DNA of 64,000 bases from Leishmania donovani (taxonomy: Eukaryota > Euglenozoa > Kinetoplastea > Trypanosomatida > Trypanosomatidae), in contig NC_018260.1 in the NCBI RefSeq assembly GCF_000227135.1, forward strand, positions 406,429 through 470,428, read 5' to 3'. Made by a program: the position numbers and the translations under genes. How positions within the stretch are numbered: position 1 is the first letter of the stretch; every line of letters starts with the position of its first letter. The notes below the pieces were generated by a model. The model ran no database searches. It saw only the letters and a program-made list of their open reading frames with translations, and had not been told where the DNA came from. Positions 9,846 through 20,911 of the stretch are shown piece after piece.

Positions 9846-12050
9846 GAAGTGTTTTTCGATGGTGCTGGCGTGTCGAGGGGCGCGACAACGTCGGTGCTTT
9901 CGATCATGACAGCCGCGTGGGCATCGGTCGGTCATATGACGAGCGAGTAGGGCAGCTAGTCGAAGTACTACATGTTGTCTATCTTGTTTGCCTCTGCGTT
10001 CCTCTTGAACCGCGTTGCACGTCTGTGCCGACTGCGGGCTCGATAAAGAGACACGTTAACTACTCACACGCCGTCATGACACTGGAAGGTGATGCAGCAG
10101 CGCAGGACTCACGAAAAGATGCGGCCGGTGGCCGGTGAGACGAGCGCGAAAGGGAGGGCTTCAGATAAGCGAGTTGCAAATCGGCCGTTTTTAGTGTATT
10201 CGGCTTGTCGGTCAAGCACAGTGGTCGCCTTCTCCTGCTCCCCATGCACCTCGCATGAGTAGGAAGGGCCGTCAACGGTTGTTGGCCATATGGCTTAACG
10301 ACAAAAAAAAAAGCAATGGACGGGAAAAGCAGGCAGTCGGAAGACGTGAGTGGTGGGGAGGGGGGCTGCAAATGCGTAGCGGAAAGACTGTCTTTTCAGC
10401 CTCAAGCCTCATCCCCCTGCACACCTTTCCTGCGTGTGCGGCTCCCTCCTCTAGCCTAGACACATACGTACGCAAGACGAGAGACGCACATGCAGCGTCA
10501 CATGGTGTCTCCTTGCGCGTCGACGACGAACGCTCTGATAGAGTGCTTCACGGCTTCGCCTTCATGCGATATGCTTCCCTCAGCACCATGTAACACTTCT
10601 CCTCTTGTATGGTTACCCGCCTGTTTTCGACTTCGCTTCCGTTGTCCTCGGTGGTCGCACGTCTTTCCCATTATTCCTCCCCGCTCTACATACACACTCG
10701 CACATCCGCCGCTGTATCCACTCCGCGCGGTCGACACACAAACATGCATGTGCACGTTCGTGAAACACTTCCGCACATGCTCCCTCCCCCTCTTCTTCGG
10801 GGATTTTTGTCTTTGTCGTTTCTCCTGCGCGCGTCGGCGATGCGCGATTCGCATTTCGCCAATGGTGTCGCGCCTCGTGACACGCGCACACACATACACA
10901 CATATATATTATATGTATGTATATGTGTGTGTATAATGGAACTATGAATCTACGGGGGAGAAACCAAGACAAGCAATCGAAGAGAAACCCGAGAAAAAAA
11001 AACAAGCTAACGCGAACAAAGGAAAAAAGTTAAGTAGCTTAAAGGGAAACGCCGAACATATATATATATATATAAACTTTTATCTTCTATTCCTTTCGTC
11101 TGTTGGGTTGATTCCCTCCCTCTCGTGTGCGTGTCTGCATCGGCGCCGTTGTTGGGTTTCTCGTTGGCTCGTTCGTCTGTTTCTTCGGTAATTCAGCCTT
11201 TGTCGTGTCGTGTTCTTCTTTGCTTGAGTTTTTTTTTTGGAGTTGTCGTTTTCCGCTTTCGCCTTCTCCCCCACTCTCCGGTGCGGACTTTTAAGCCAAA
11301 AAAAAAAAAGCAACGTCTCTCACAAAGCCGCACGTCGATCTGTGGACAGCAGCGGCCACAACGAAAGGAAGGAAAACCGGAAAGCGGCAAAGAGAGAGCG
11401 CTCGGAATATCGAAGCAGGCGAACGCACGGCGGCAGAGCGAAGAGAAGCAGGAGAGTCACACTTCACCATCGCCTCTCCAAAAACGTTCTTTTTTTTTCG
11501 GGGGGTGTCTCCATCTTCGACTTCTGACTGCTGCTGTGGCGTTCTGTTTCGTTCTGTTTTTCGCCTTGCGCCTTGGTCAGCTCCACCGCATCTACTTAGC
11601 CTTAGCTCTACTCTTGTTTTGTGTAGCACGCTCTCCGCATACGCTATTCTTTTTTTGGTTTTTGTATGTGTTGTTGTGTGTCTGTATCGGTGCAACAACC
11701 CTTTGTTCCTGTTTTACTCCTCTGCGTCTTTCCGCATCACACTAACTCCTTTCTCTCCTCGTCTCGCTCACTTCCCGAGCAACACCAGTCACACTTCTCT
11801 CGTTTCCTTTTGCTGGAAAGCTTCTCTACTCCTGCGCGAGCCGAAGATCTCCACCGCCCACCCACTCTCTCTCTCTCTTTGTGTGTCTCTTTGCCGATTC
11901 TTAACCCAATACCGTCGAGGGGTTCTTCCGATACCGCCAAAGAGGGGTTGAGCCAATCAGACGCACATCCATCGGCTTGTCTTTTCATCAGGGAGCGAGC
12001 GCTCGTCGCTTACGCGTCTCTTCAGCAGCACAGGGTACACCAGCGCCACC
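9846..12050. other. intergenic/UTR region
   Basis: About 2.2 kb without a supported gene. It contains a CA/TA microsatellite (10886-10934), a purine-rich stretch (10940-11055) and a (TA)n run (11058-11074). Strongly pyrimidine-rich DNA then leads into the next gene (11740-11900), with candidate splice AGs near 11990 and 12030. Confidence 0.6.
10886..10934. repeat. CA/TA/TG microsatellite
   Basis: Alternating purine-pyrimidine tract (CACACATACACACATATATATT and onward), followed about 120 bases later by a second (TA)n run at 11058-11074. Simple-sequence repeat with no coding content. Confidence 0.85.
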
Positions 12051-13594
12051 ATGCCGCACACCGAACCTCAAAACTGCCTCCCGCGAGGTAAACTGCGCAG
12101 CACCTTGCCGTCACTTGGCGGATACCGGGGCGCCGTGGTTGCCGCCGCGTGGGCTCTATTGCTCATGGTTGTCGTCGCCCATCCAGCTGTGTGTGCGGCA
12201 CCAGTCGTCACCGGCGCAACCTGCGTCGTCAACAGCGATGGGTGGTGCATCAACTCTGCGCTGAAGTTTGAGGGCACCGACCTGGCCTCCGTCAAAGCCC
12301 TCCGCATCGGCTCCACCGCCGCTGAGGAGAAGCAGATCACGTGCGCTGACAAATTCGCCGCCACGGCCAACGCCGTCTCCTGCACTGTCGCCATGGCGTC
12401 GTCGGCGAAAGCCGGCCTGTACCCCGTGACGCTAGTGCTCGGCGACCAAAAGCAGGTGGAGGCCGGCAGCGTGCTGCTCGGCGCCCTCTGGGAGCTGCCG
12501 AGTATGCAGACCTGGACCAGCACGACGGCGTCGGGTCCGCACAAGGTGACCGGGCAGTCCAGCGACTGGCCCTCCACCGGCGACGCGTGGAGCATCAGCG
12601 GCACCTTCGACCCCGCCAACCACTACAGCGTGCTCTTCTACAACATCGAGGCCGAGGCCGCAGCCGGCAACCCATCCCACGTTACCTGCGCTCTGCTCAC
12701 TGTCACCGCCAGCAAGCTCACCTGCACTATCATTGCCGCCAGTGGCGTCATGGGCATGTACCGCTTTCTCGTGAAGGACACCACCAAGGGCACGCTGCTG
12801 CTCGGCTCCACGTCGCTCGGCGCCATCGCCGTGAACCCGCCGNNNNNNNNNNNNNNNNNNNNNNNNNNNNNNNNNNNNNNNNNNNNNNNNNNNNNNNNNN
12901 NNNNNNNNNNNNNNNNNNNNNNNNNNNNNNNNNNNNNNNNNCGTCGCTCGGCGCCATCGCCGTGAACCCGCCGCTGCCCACCGTCACCGGTGCCCGAGGC
13001 GAATGCGCCACGAACAGCGCGGCCTGCGTCAGCGGCGCGGCGCTCACCATCAGCAGCACCAACTTCAACTACCGCGACCACGCCTACCAGCAGTTCTTCG
13101 TCGGCGTCACGGAGGCGCAGCGCAGCGCCATCCGCCTCACGCCCACCGCCGTCAGCATGACCGACCTCACTGCAAACCTCACCGTCGCCCATGGCACGCC
13201 GGCCGGGAGCTATCCCGTGTTTGTGAAGGTGCAGGTGTGCATGATGCACATGATGTCGCCGCCGCGCTATGTGGGCAACCTGGTGCTGCAATCCGGCTCC
13301 ATAGCCGGCTTTAACACGGAGATGCCCACTGGAAATTCTTCTGAAATCCAGGGCGCCGTTGATGGTCGTCATGGCGGTATGTCCTCGGGTTACATTGCTG
13401 TCACTATTCTTGCCGTGGTCTTCGGCGTGATGTTCCTCATCGTGCTCGTGGCTTTGACGCTTGTGTGCCTTCGCAAATCCGAACGCCGCCGTCGTCTTCC
13501 GGAAGGAAATCGCTTCTGGGATAGCATGGCGAGTGATGTGCCAGCGGTGGTGTCAGATCGTAAAGATTTCAACAGCGATTGTGTTGTGCACTAG
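12051..13594 (+). CDS. type I membrane protein with three IPT/TIG-like repeats, interrupted by an assembly gap
   Basis: The ATG sits in a GCCACC context. A hydrophobic signal peptide (AVVAAAWALLLMVVVA, ~28-43) is followed by three ~100-residue beta-rich repeats. Each combines a G-x-x-[FL] strand, a Cys-centred strand (VSCTV, LTCTI) and a G-[LMS]-Y-P/R-V strand, as in IPT/TIG Ig-like domains. After the gap (12843-12941) the protein continues in another frame with the third repeat, a membrane segment (VTILAVVFGVMFLIVLVALT) and a ~45-residue cytoplasmic tail, ending at TAG 13592-13594. The 32 bases before the gap (12811-12842) recur exactly after it (12942-12973). Collapsing them restores one frame of 471 codons including the stop (about 470 aa). 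A cell-surface role is inferred; the specific function is unknown. Confidence 0.85.
12843..12941. other. assembly gap (99 N), probably an unmerged contig overlap
   Basis: The 32-base sequence ending at 12842 is identical to the 32 bases starting at 12942. The truncated copy upstream runs through this same junction without interruption (around 9253-9287). The gap is therefore most likely a false one between overlapping contigs rather than missing sequence. Confidence 0.85.
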
Positions 13595-15471
13595 TACCAA
13601 CCGGATTTTCGCTGCTTGCGCGGAGTGGTCCAACGAGGAGGTGAGCGAGGTAGACATCGGAAGACAGGTAAGGATACCCGCAGTTGTCCTGATCTACTCG
13701 TCTCTGCTCAGGAAGTGTCCACGATAGCTCGCTCTAGCCTGGCTTATCAGCGGCGTCCACGACTTCGCCGAAAGCGGCGGCGTGGCGTCGTCTACTCCCA
13801 CCACCACCCGCATCAGTTTACGCGCTCTTTTTTTTTTTGACTTTCTTTAGGGAGAACACGGGTAGTTAACTGTGAGTGTGCATCATTGTGCGCACTCGTA
13901 GCTCGGCCTGCCTTTTGAGATGCCCCCGTCGGCGCACACAAACGATGCAAGGGGCGCGAAAAAGAGAGAGCGTCAGCGTGTTTCTTTGCGAGTAGTTTAT
14001 TTCGTTTTTTTTTCTCTTCTCCTCCTATCTGTCGCTCTCTCGCGTGCCTCTTGCCCCCTCTTTACCGCCACCTCTCAGGAGAGTAGCGTTGTGAAGGACT
14101 GGTACGCCGATGGAAGTTAGGCCTTATCGGTGTGTGTGTTTGTGTCTGTGTGCGTGTGTCGCAGTCGTCGTATGACCTGCTCCTCCACACAAAAGCACAC
14201 GCACGCACGCACGTAGGCCAGGCTCGTACGAAACGGGGCGAAGTGAGTTTTTTTTTTCGCTTTCTTTTTTTTTAGGCTGGGAACGTTCACCCGACATCTG
14301 TTGAATTTCCTTCACTTACGTCTGGTGTGCACGTACTGGTCGCTGTCGGCATGTCGTTTCACCTTCTTCCTTTACGTCTCGTACGCACAAACGCCTCCGC
14401 TCCGTCATCGACAGCATGCGCTCCTCTTTTTTGTGTGTGCGCGCGGACGTAGGCGCTACCGCCCACGACGTCGATGTCGAGAGCACACAACTAACCAATT
14501 TAGTCTACGTGAGGGTTAAGGCTTGGTTGCAACCGCCACACACACGTACACACCCTCTGATAGCGTCGTCGCGAAGACTCCCCTAATCGTGGCACTCATC
14601 TCTCCAAAATGCTTGAGAGATGCCCCCTCCCCCGCACACAAACTCCTCTGCGCTGTGATGCTGCCTCGGTAGGTCATCGTCCCCCTTTCTCTCTCCCGAC
14701 TCTACACCTTCCTCATCCCTCTCTGAGCCTCCCCCCCCCCCGACGCACACGCACACGCATTATTTGCTCGTCATCGAAAAACGCCCATTAGCTACAAACT
14801 CTACAAAGAACACCACACACACACACAAGCCAGCAACAAAAAAAGGGCATAATCAAAAAGAAAAAGGTACCCCCCCCCCCTATCTACACACACACGCGCA
14901 CCCTCACATAGGTATATATATATATACCACATTCCAGAACAGGCCTCCCTCGTATTTATTTTTCCTGTTTTTCGTTCTCTCTCTGTTTTCCTCTCTTGCT
15001 GGCTTGGCTTGTTTACGTTGCACTCTCATTGTCTCTTCAGCGCCTCTCTCCCGCACGCACACACACACACACTCGACGCCCTCTACATTTACGTGCGTGC
15101 TCCCTTTGTTGTTGTTTTCTCGGAGAATAGAAGACCGAATAATACAGCTGTGAGTAGTGAGTGCGTGGGCGGTTTAGCGAGCCAATCTCGATAGCATCGA
15201 CAAGACGCGAAAAAGACAAGCAGCCTTGCACTCTCTTGCATACTTACGACCCAGTCGCCCACAACGATACATACGCACCGATACGGTCACTGTGTCCCCT
15301 CCTTCCTCCTCCCTTTTGCGTCCTTTTTTGGGGGGGCTCTTGCTGGCGTATTCTGTAGCGCTTGTTTTGGACTTCAGCGCATCGTTGGGGTACCTGGCAC
15401 CAGTCATAGTCCTCCGCACCCTCCTAGCAACGCTGTAGCTTGCCAAACATCCACATTGCAAGACGATCGAA
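13595..15471. other. intergenic/UTR region
   Basis: About 1.9 kb with homopolymer T tracts, CA/TG microsatellites and a perfect (TA)n palindrome (14911-14928). Pyrimidine-rich tracts (14680-14735, 14950-15000, 15295-15332) lie upstream of the PUF gene. No supported coding region. Confidence 0.6.
14911..14928. repeat. palindromic (TA)n tract
   Basis: GGTATATATATATATACC is a perfect 18-base palindrome in untranslated DNA. As RNA it could form a hairpin; as DNA it is an easily melted AT microsatellite. Confidence 0.8.
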
Positions 15472-17985
15472 ATGTACTCGGAACAGAGCTGGAACGATCA
15501 CCACAGCGTCTCAGGCACGCAGCGCTTTACGCGTGGCGGCGGTATCGGCAGCATCAACCCTAGTGGCCGCGGCGGGGCTGGCGGCTACGACGTGGGAAGC
15601 GCAGCCGCCGCAGGCGGGTACAACAGCGTCGCGGCCGCACGTCAGCAGTCTCCACAGCCCACATCCTTTTACCCTCCTGTAACCTCGCGCTTTACTCCTA
15701 TGGACTTCGAGCTTTTTATCAACAGCAACCGTGACCCCACCGATGAGATGCGGCGTTCGCAGGAGTACTACTACTGGTACCACAGCAAGCAGCCTCGAGA
15801 CCCCCGCGTGCCGCAACCGCTACCCTCTCTGGAGGTGCAGGAAACATTCACCACCATGGAGACGCCGTGGGAGGATGTGAGTGCGATGCCCTCCTCTACT
15901 GCTGTTCGCGCAGGTACTGCTAGCGGCTTGGGGCGCAAGATGGGTGGCAAGAGCCTCGCCCTCGACGCCAAGGATCTTTGCGAAACGCAGGAGGCGCAGG
16001 CCATCAACCCGTACGGGCACAGCCTCATCACCGAGAGCAACATGATGAGCCCTAGCACGCAGTTCTTTGCGGCGTATGCCCCAACACCGCTGGCAATGGC
16101 AACCCCCAGCACCCTCCGCGCCTACGCGCACGGTCACTTGCCCATGCCTTCATCCGGCAACCGCGGCAGCTATGAGGGGGAGATGGCCGGCGGAGTCACG
16201 TACGGCCGCGGCACCGCGCCCGCCGCCAAGAGTATCGCCTCACAGCAGTACTACACGCAGGAGCCCATGAACGCCTTTGGCCTCTACAACACTGGAGTGG
16301 ACCCCGGTTCCAACTACTACGACGCCACGCAGGGCAGCAGCAGCAACGGTCTTGGCGCTGGCCACGGCAATCCATACCAGCTGATGGAAGGCATGGGTGA
16401 GGTAGACCCAACCATGTTGTACAGCCAGCCTGGGACGGACTGCGGCTTCCAGAGTCGCGGCACAGGCCGTGGCGGGAATCGTCGCTACAACAACAACAGC
16501 GCTGGAGGTGGCGTTGGCGGTGGGCGTGCTGGCCGGAACAACTACCGTGGTGGACGCGGCGCTGGTGGTATGGGCAGCATGGAGAGTGGCAGTGGCCCGA
16601 ACAGCCACCGCTTTGTCGGCTCGGAGAAGCTGCGCATGTTTCGCCACGACGTGGCGGAGCAGAAGACGTCACAGTGGCGCCTGGACGACCTCAAGGGCTA
16701 CGCTGTGGAGTTTGCCAAAGACCAGGAGGGCAGCCGTTTCATCCAGAGTGCCGTCGACACGGCCAGCCCCGAGTCGCTGGACGTCCTCTTCCACGAGATC
16801 TTTGAATCTCCGCTAGAGCTGGTGACGGACATCTTCGGCAACTACGTTCTGCAGAAGCTCTTGGACAAGGGCAACACGCCGCAGCTCACCTTTGCGGCGG
16901 AGCGGATGTGCGGCCATGTAGTGGAGCTCACCATGCAGACGTACGGGTGCCGTGTGATTCAGAAGTGCATAGAGGTGATGCCTTCAGCTGGCCTGGACAT
17001 CATTCTCGCCGAGCTCAAGGACAACGTGGCAAAGTGCATCCAGGACCAAAACGGCAACCACGTCATCCAGAAGTGCGTCGAGGTCATTCCACAACGGTGT
17101 GGCTTTATTATTTCGGCCTTCTCGGGTCGAGTGATGGAGCTGGCCACGCACGCGTACGGGTGTCGTGTGATTCAGTGCATCATGCAGCACTGCCCTGAGC
17201 AGGAGGATACCATCTTCAACGAGCTCCTCAAGGCGGTCGATGTGCTGGCGAAGGATCAGTACGGCAACTACGTGATTCAGCACGTTTTGCAGAACGTAAA
17301 AGATGAGAGCAAGATCGAGTCCGTCTACGCGGCGCTGAAGCCCAAGTTCTTCTACCTGAGCAAGCAGAAGTTTGCCTCGAACGTGATGGAGAAGCTCTAC
17401 GCCCGCTCGAGCCCTGCGAACCGCATGGAGATTGTGGAGATGATGTGCGCCGACTTCCCCAGCAAGGCAGATCACGTGGAGATCGTCGCCTTTAAGCGGT
17501 CCGCGACAAAGACTGCGGCGATAGTGAACGCGGAGGAGGGTACTTGGCCGCCGACGAGGAGCAACGCCGATGGCACGGTAAAAGAGGTGAAGGAGAAGAA
17601 CCGCGAGGCGAAGGATGCGGCGATGGGCATCATTGAGGAAGTCGTCTCGGTGGGCCTCGGTCAGCCCAGCATGCTCTGCCTCATGATGAGCGACCAGTAC
17701 GCCAACTACGTGGTGCAGCGCGTCCTGGACGCGTCCGAGGTGGACCAGTTCGTGAAGCTCGTCGACAACATCGAGAAGTATATACTGCCGATTCGCACCT
17801 ACACCTACGGCCGCCCCATTGTGCAGCGGCTTTCTCGCCGCAAGCTAGTGCTCGCCCCGGGCGACGAGGCGGGAGAGGCAGGTAGCACCAGTATGAGTAG
17901 CCACAATCACAACGAGGGTCGCGCCAACCATAATGAGGGCCGCTCCAACCACAACGAGGGCCGCGCCAACCACCACCGCCGCTAA
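15472..17985 (+). CDS. PUF (Pumilio-family) RNA-binding protein (837 aa)
   Basis: Binds specific mRNA 3' UTR elements to control stability or translation, the main level of gene control in trypanosomatids. The N-terminal ~380 residues are low complexity, with an RG/RGG-rich, Asn/Gly-rich patch at ~327-370. The Pumilio homology domain spans ~384-793 with eight repeats. Their base-contact motifs are S421RxxQ, N457YxxQ, C493RxxQ, N529HxxQ, C564RxxQ, N599YxxQ, S636NxxE and N745YxxQ. That is the same code as canonical Pumilio, predicting 5'-UGUANAUA-3' recognition. Repeats 1-7 are spaced 35-37 residues apart, but repeats 7 and 8 are 109 apart because of a charged insertion (~665-715). The C-terminus carries three tandem NHNEGR[AS] heptapeptides. 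Which trypanosomatid PUF paralogue this is I cannot say. Confidence 0.96.
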   Translation: MYSEQSWNDHHSVSGTQRFTRGGGIGSINPSGRGGAGGYDVGSAAAAGGYNSVAAARQQSPQPTSFYPPVTSRFTPMDFELFINSNRDPTDEMRRSQEYYYWYHSKQPRDPRVPQPLPSLEVQETFTTMETPWEDVSAMPSSTAVRAGTASGLGRKMGGKSLALDAKDLCETQEAQAINPYGHSLITESNMMSPSTQFFAAYAPTPLAMATPSTLRAYAHGHLPMPSSGNRGSYEGEMAGGVTYGRGTAPAAKSIASQQYYTQEPMNAFGLYNTGVDPGSNYYDATQGSSSNGLGAGHGNPYQLMEGMGEVDPTMLYSQPGTDCGFQSRGTGRGGNRRYNNNSAGGGVGGGRAGRNNYRGGRGAGGMGSMESGSGPNSHRFVGSEKLRMFRHDVAEQKTSQWRLDDLKGYAVEFAKDQEGSRFIQSAVDTASPESLDVLFHEIFESPLELVTDIFGNYVLQKLLDKGNTPQLTFAAERMCGHVVELTMQTYGCRVIQKCIEVMPSAGLDIILAELKDNVAKCIQDQNGNHVIQKCVEVIPQRCGFIISAFSGRVMELATHAYGCRVIQCIMQHCPEQEDTIFNELLKAVDVLAKDQYGNYVIQHVLQNVKDESKIESVYAALKPKFFYLSKQKFASNVMEKLYARSSPANRMEIVEMMCADFPSKADHVEIVAFKRSATKTAAIVNAEEGTWPPTRSNADGTVKEVKEKNREAKDAAMGIIEEVVSVGLGQPSMLCLMMSDQYANYVVQRVLDASEVDQFVKLVDNIEKYILPIRTYTYGRPIVQRLSRRKLVLAPGDEAGEAGSTSMSSHNHNEGRANHNEGRSNHNEGRANHHRR
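17905..17967 (+). repeat. 21-bp coding tandem repeat (NHNEGR[AS] x3) in PUF C-terminus
   Basis: Three consecutive 21-base units encode NHNEGRA, NHNEGRS and NHNEGRA at residues 812-832, followed by NHHRR and the stop. A short coding minisatellite outside the RNA-binding domain, probably variable between strains. Confidence 0.9.
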
Positions 17986-18098
17986 AGCAACAAAGTTAGG
18001 ACCCGTGAGGGCAGACAAGGCTAGCCGCGACATGTCGTTCTCTATTCTCGTGTGTGTGTGTGTGTGCTTTTTGGTTTTCGCTTTTTCTGAGCCTCTCA

Positions 18099-18120
18099 CC
18101 CCTCCCCTCCCCTCCCCTCC
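18099..18120 (-). other. potential G-quadruplex on the - strand
   Basis: Four CCCC runs separated by single T on the + strand give GGGGAGGGGAGGGGAGGGG on the - strand, an ideal quadruplex motif. It lies ~115 bases after the PUF stop codon. Confidence 0.7.
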
Positions 18121-20891
18121 GCCTCGCTGTTCGGCTGCCCATGATGCGCTTCGCTTCACACACACACGCGCACAGCACCTCGCTTTTGATGCTGCGTGCG
18201 TGTTGGTGGATGATGGTGCCGTTTTGATTTGGGTAGCTTCCCTCCCCCCTCTCCCCTGCCCTTGCCGCTGCACTCGGACTCCATGGAGACTCTGGTGTGT
18301 GCATCTTCTTCATCTTTCCTCGACTATTTGTTCCACCGAGCCTCTCCGCGTTCGCTTCTTCGGGCGCCTTCCCCCCCCCCCACGCGTCTCTCGCCCTCTT
18401 CTTGTGAACGGAGGGGGAGAATGGATGGCGTGTTTACGCCTCTCCCGATTCCGCGCCTCGCCCCTTTCTCTTCTTTCCCCTCCTGACCCCTTCTCCGATG
18501 TATGTTCCGGTGTGTATTACGTTGCCTTGAGTTCTTTAGGCATAAGCGTCTGAGTGATTTGCTCTTGCTCTGCGATTAGTTCTTCTTGCCTTTCTTCTCT
18601 CTTCGACAGGTGGTGCGCTCTAGCACCTTTCCACCTTTCTCTCTCTCATAATATATCATATTGGGTCTTTTTGTTTGGTGTCTGTGTTCGGCTTGGTTTT
18701 CTCTTCAGGTTGTGTGACCGTGTGCGCGCCGGTGAGCGAGTCGACGTACACACGCAGATGCACCTTCGCCAGCACGCACACCCTTGACAGACGCGTCCTC
18801 CTCTCCACCCCCCCCAACCCCTTTCCTTCTCTGCGCTGTCGCAGCGCCACTGGTAAAGAACGAGAAGTGAAAGGAAAGAGCCACCGACTTTACGAAAACG
18901 ATAAAGTGATGTGACTTGGAGAGAGATCCGTCGGGTGTGCGTGTGTGTGTGTGTTTTCTGATTGATCACTTCTTCGCCGTACGCGCTCTCTCCCTAAATT
19001 TACCTCCGTCGTCTTTCTCTCCCGTTTTTCGTTTCGTCGTTTTTTTTTCGTTTTTTTTTTCGTCTCTGTTTCGAACTCTGGGCTATCTCCATCTACCAGC
19101 TGTATCACGAAACGGTAGAACAAATATATACAAGAAAACGAAAAGACATTTGCACGCACCCGAACCCACACAGAGACACGCAACCACAAACGCAAGGAAG
19201 AAGAAGGCTCTGCATGTTTCTCCATCTCTTTTGGGGGAGAAGGTGGAGTACGTCTTGTGTGCTCAGGGGACATCACCCCTCCATCCCTTCCCCTCCCTTC
19301 ATCTCCCCCGCAAAGGAAAAAAAAGAAACAATCTCCTTTCCGTTAACCGCCAAACCCCTTCACGCACCTCCCGATACAGGACTGAGATGCGGAGGGAAAG
19401 TGAAAGGGTAAAGGAAACGGACGGGCAAGTGCGACCAAGTGTATCTGGAACTCCTCTTGCGAACCACAGACCCCATCCCCACATCCTCGCGCACATATGC
19501 GTCACGAGCAGTGTCACAGGAAGACGAAACGGGCGGCGAAGTCGGCCAAGGCGTCACGAGCCGTTATTGCCTCTCTCTCTCTCGTTGATCGTCGCTCGTG
19601 ATCGTGCGGTTCGGTGTGCATGTGCACGTGTGTCTACGTCAGTGTTCTCTTCCGACGAAGGGTCAGTATTAGATTCGGCTCTCTTTGTTTGAGGTGTGCG
19701 CCTTCTTTCTTGTTGTTTTGGCTGGTTCTTTTCGTTTTGCGGGTCTCTTTCCAGCTGTTCACGAGTCTTCTTCCCTTTTCTTTGTGTGTGTGTGTGTGTG
19801 TGGCTTTCGTTGTGTGCATGTTCGTGTGCTTTCCTTTGTTGTTGTTTTGGTCTTTGCCGACGAAGCAATAAACGGCTCCTACATTTCCCGCGTTTTCTTC
19901 GTGTCTCTTTTCCCGCCTCCCTTCCCCGTGGAACTTTCACTCGCCGTCGCCGTTTCAGGTCATCTCCCGCGCAGCAGCCGCGGTCTTTGTCCAGTGCGAT
20001 TCGGCTTGCTTTGATCGCCCCCCAAAACGCACACGCGCGACCGAAGCGAACAGCACGTGCTGTGCAAGAGCAAAGCAAAAAAAAAAAGAAGGGGCCAGAT
20101 AGAAGGCCGTCATGGCGTTAGGCCTCAGGGATGAGGCCGCTGATGGAGTACAGAAGAAAAAGGCCAGCATAAGTGCTCGCGCCAGCGGAAGGGATAAACA
20201 TGCGTTAGGAGGGGGCGTGTAAGTCTGGCAAGCGACTCTCGTTTAGTTTTTTTTTGTATCTTCTCGCCTTCTGACTTTGCCTTCACACTCGCCTTCCCTC
20301 CTACCTAAGCATCACTGTAAACCAAGCTTCAACAAACTACCTCACCACATGTTTTCCTTTTCCTTGAGCTCTCCCCACACACACAAGCACGCAATCTTTT
20401 CGCTGCTTCCACTTCTCTTCCTCTCCCCCATCACCCTCGCCTGACAACGAGGACAACCCTCCTTGCCGCCGTGATACTTGGCAACGGAGAACGAACGAAA
20501 ACAAAAGGAAGAGAGGAGACAGGCGGGAAACCTCATTTGAAGTATTTAACAAGAGAAAATTAGAAAAATGAAAGAAGCAATGCGACCGTAGAACATTTAC
20601 TTTCTCTCGCTCTCGCTCTCGCTCTCTGCCTGTATTTGTCAGCCCATGTAAAACAGCAATGCTATCTCATCCCCACCTTCGTCTGTGTTTTGCTTTGTTA
20701 TCTGCGCCGACTACCATTACCATTTACCTTTTCGCGATCACTGCCCTTTTTTTTTCACGTTCTCTTCACAACTACCCTCTACACTTGGCACTCTCCTTTC
20801 CCCCTTGCTGGCAATGTGTGCGTGTGTTCTTGTTTCCAAGTTTCGTCTTTTTCTCTTTTCCTTTTTCTTTGTGTACGCTTGTGTGTGTGTA

Positions 20892-20911
20892 TGCTGCTGC
20901 TGCTGCTGCTG
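20892..20911. repeat. (CTG)n trinucleotide run
   Basis: About six consecutive CTG/TGC units in non-coding DNA next to a TG run. Confidence 0.8.

Noticed and set aside
12638..13372. 244-aa antisense open frame across the gap
   Set aside because: Shadow of the membrane-protein gene; His/Arg/Gly-rich low complexity with no domain.
15472..17985. Second RNA-binding domain (RRM or KH) in the PUF N-terminus
   Set aside because: Only RG/Asn/Gly-rich low complexity is visible; no RNP1/RNP2 or GxxG motif.
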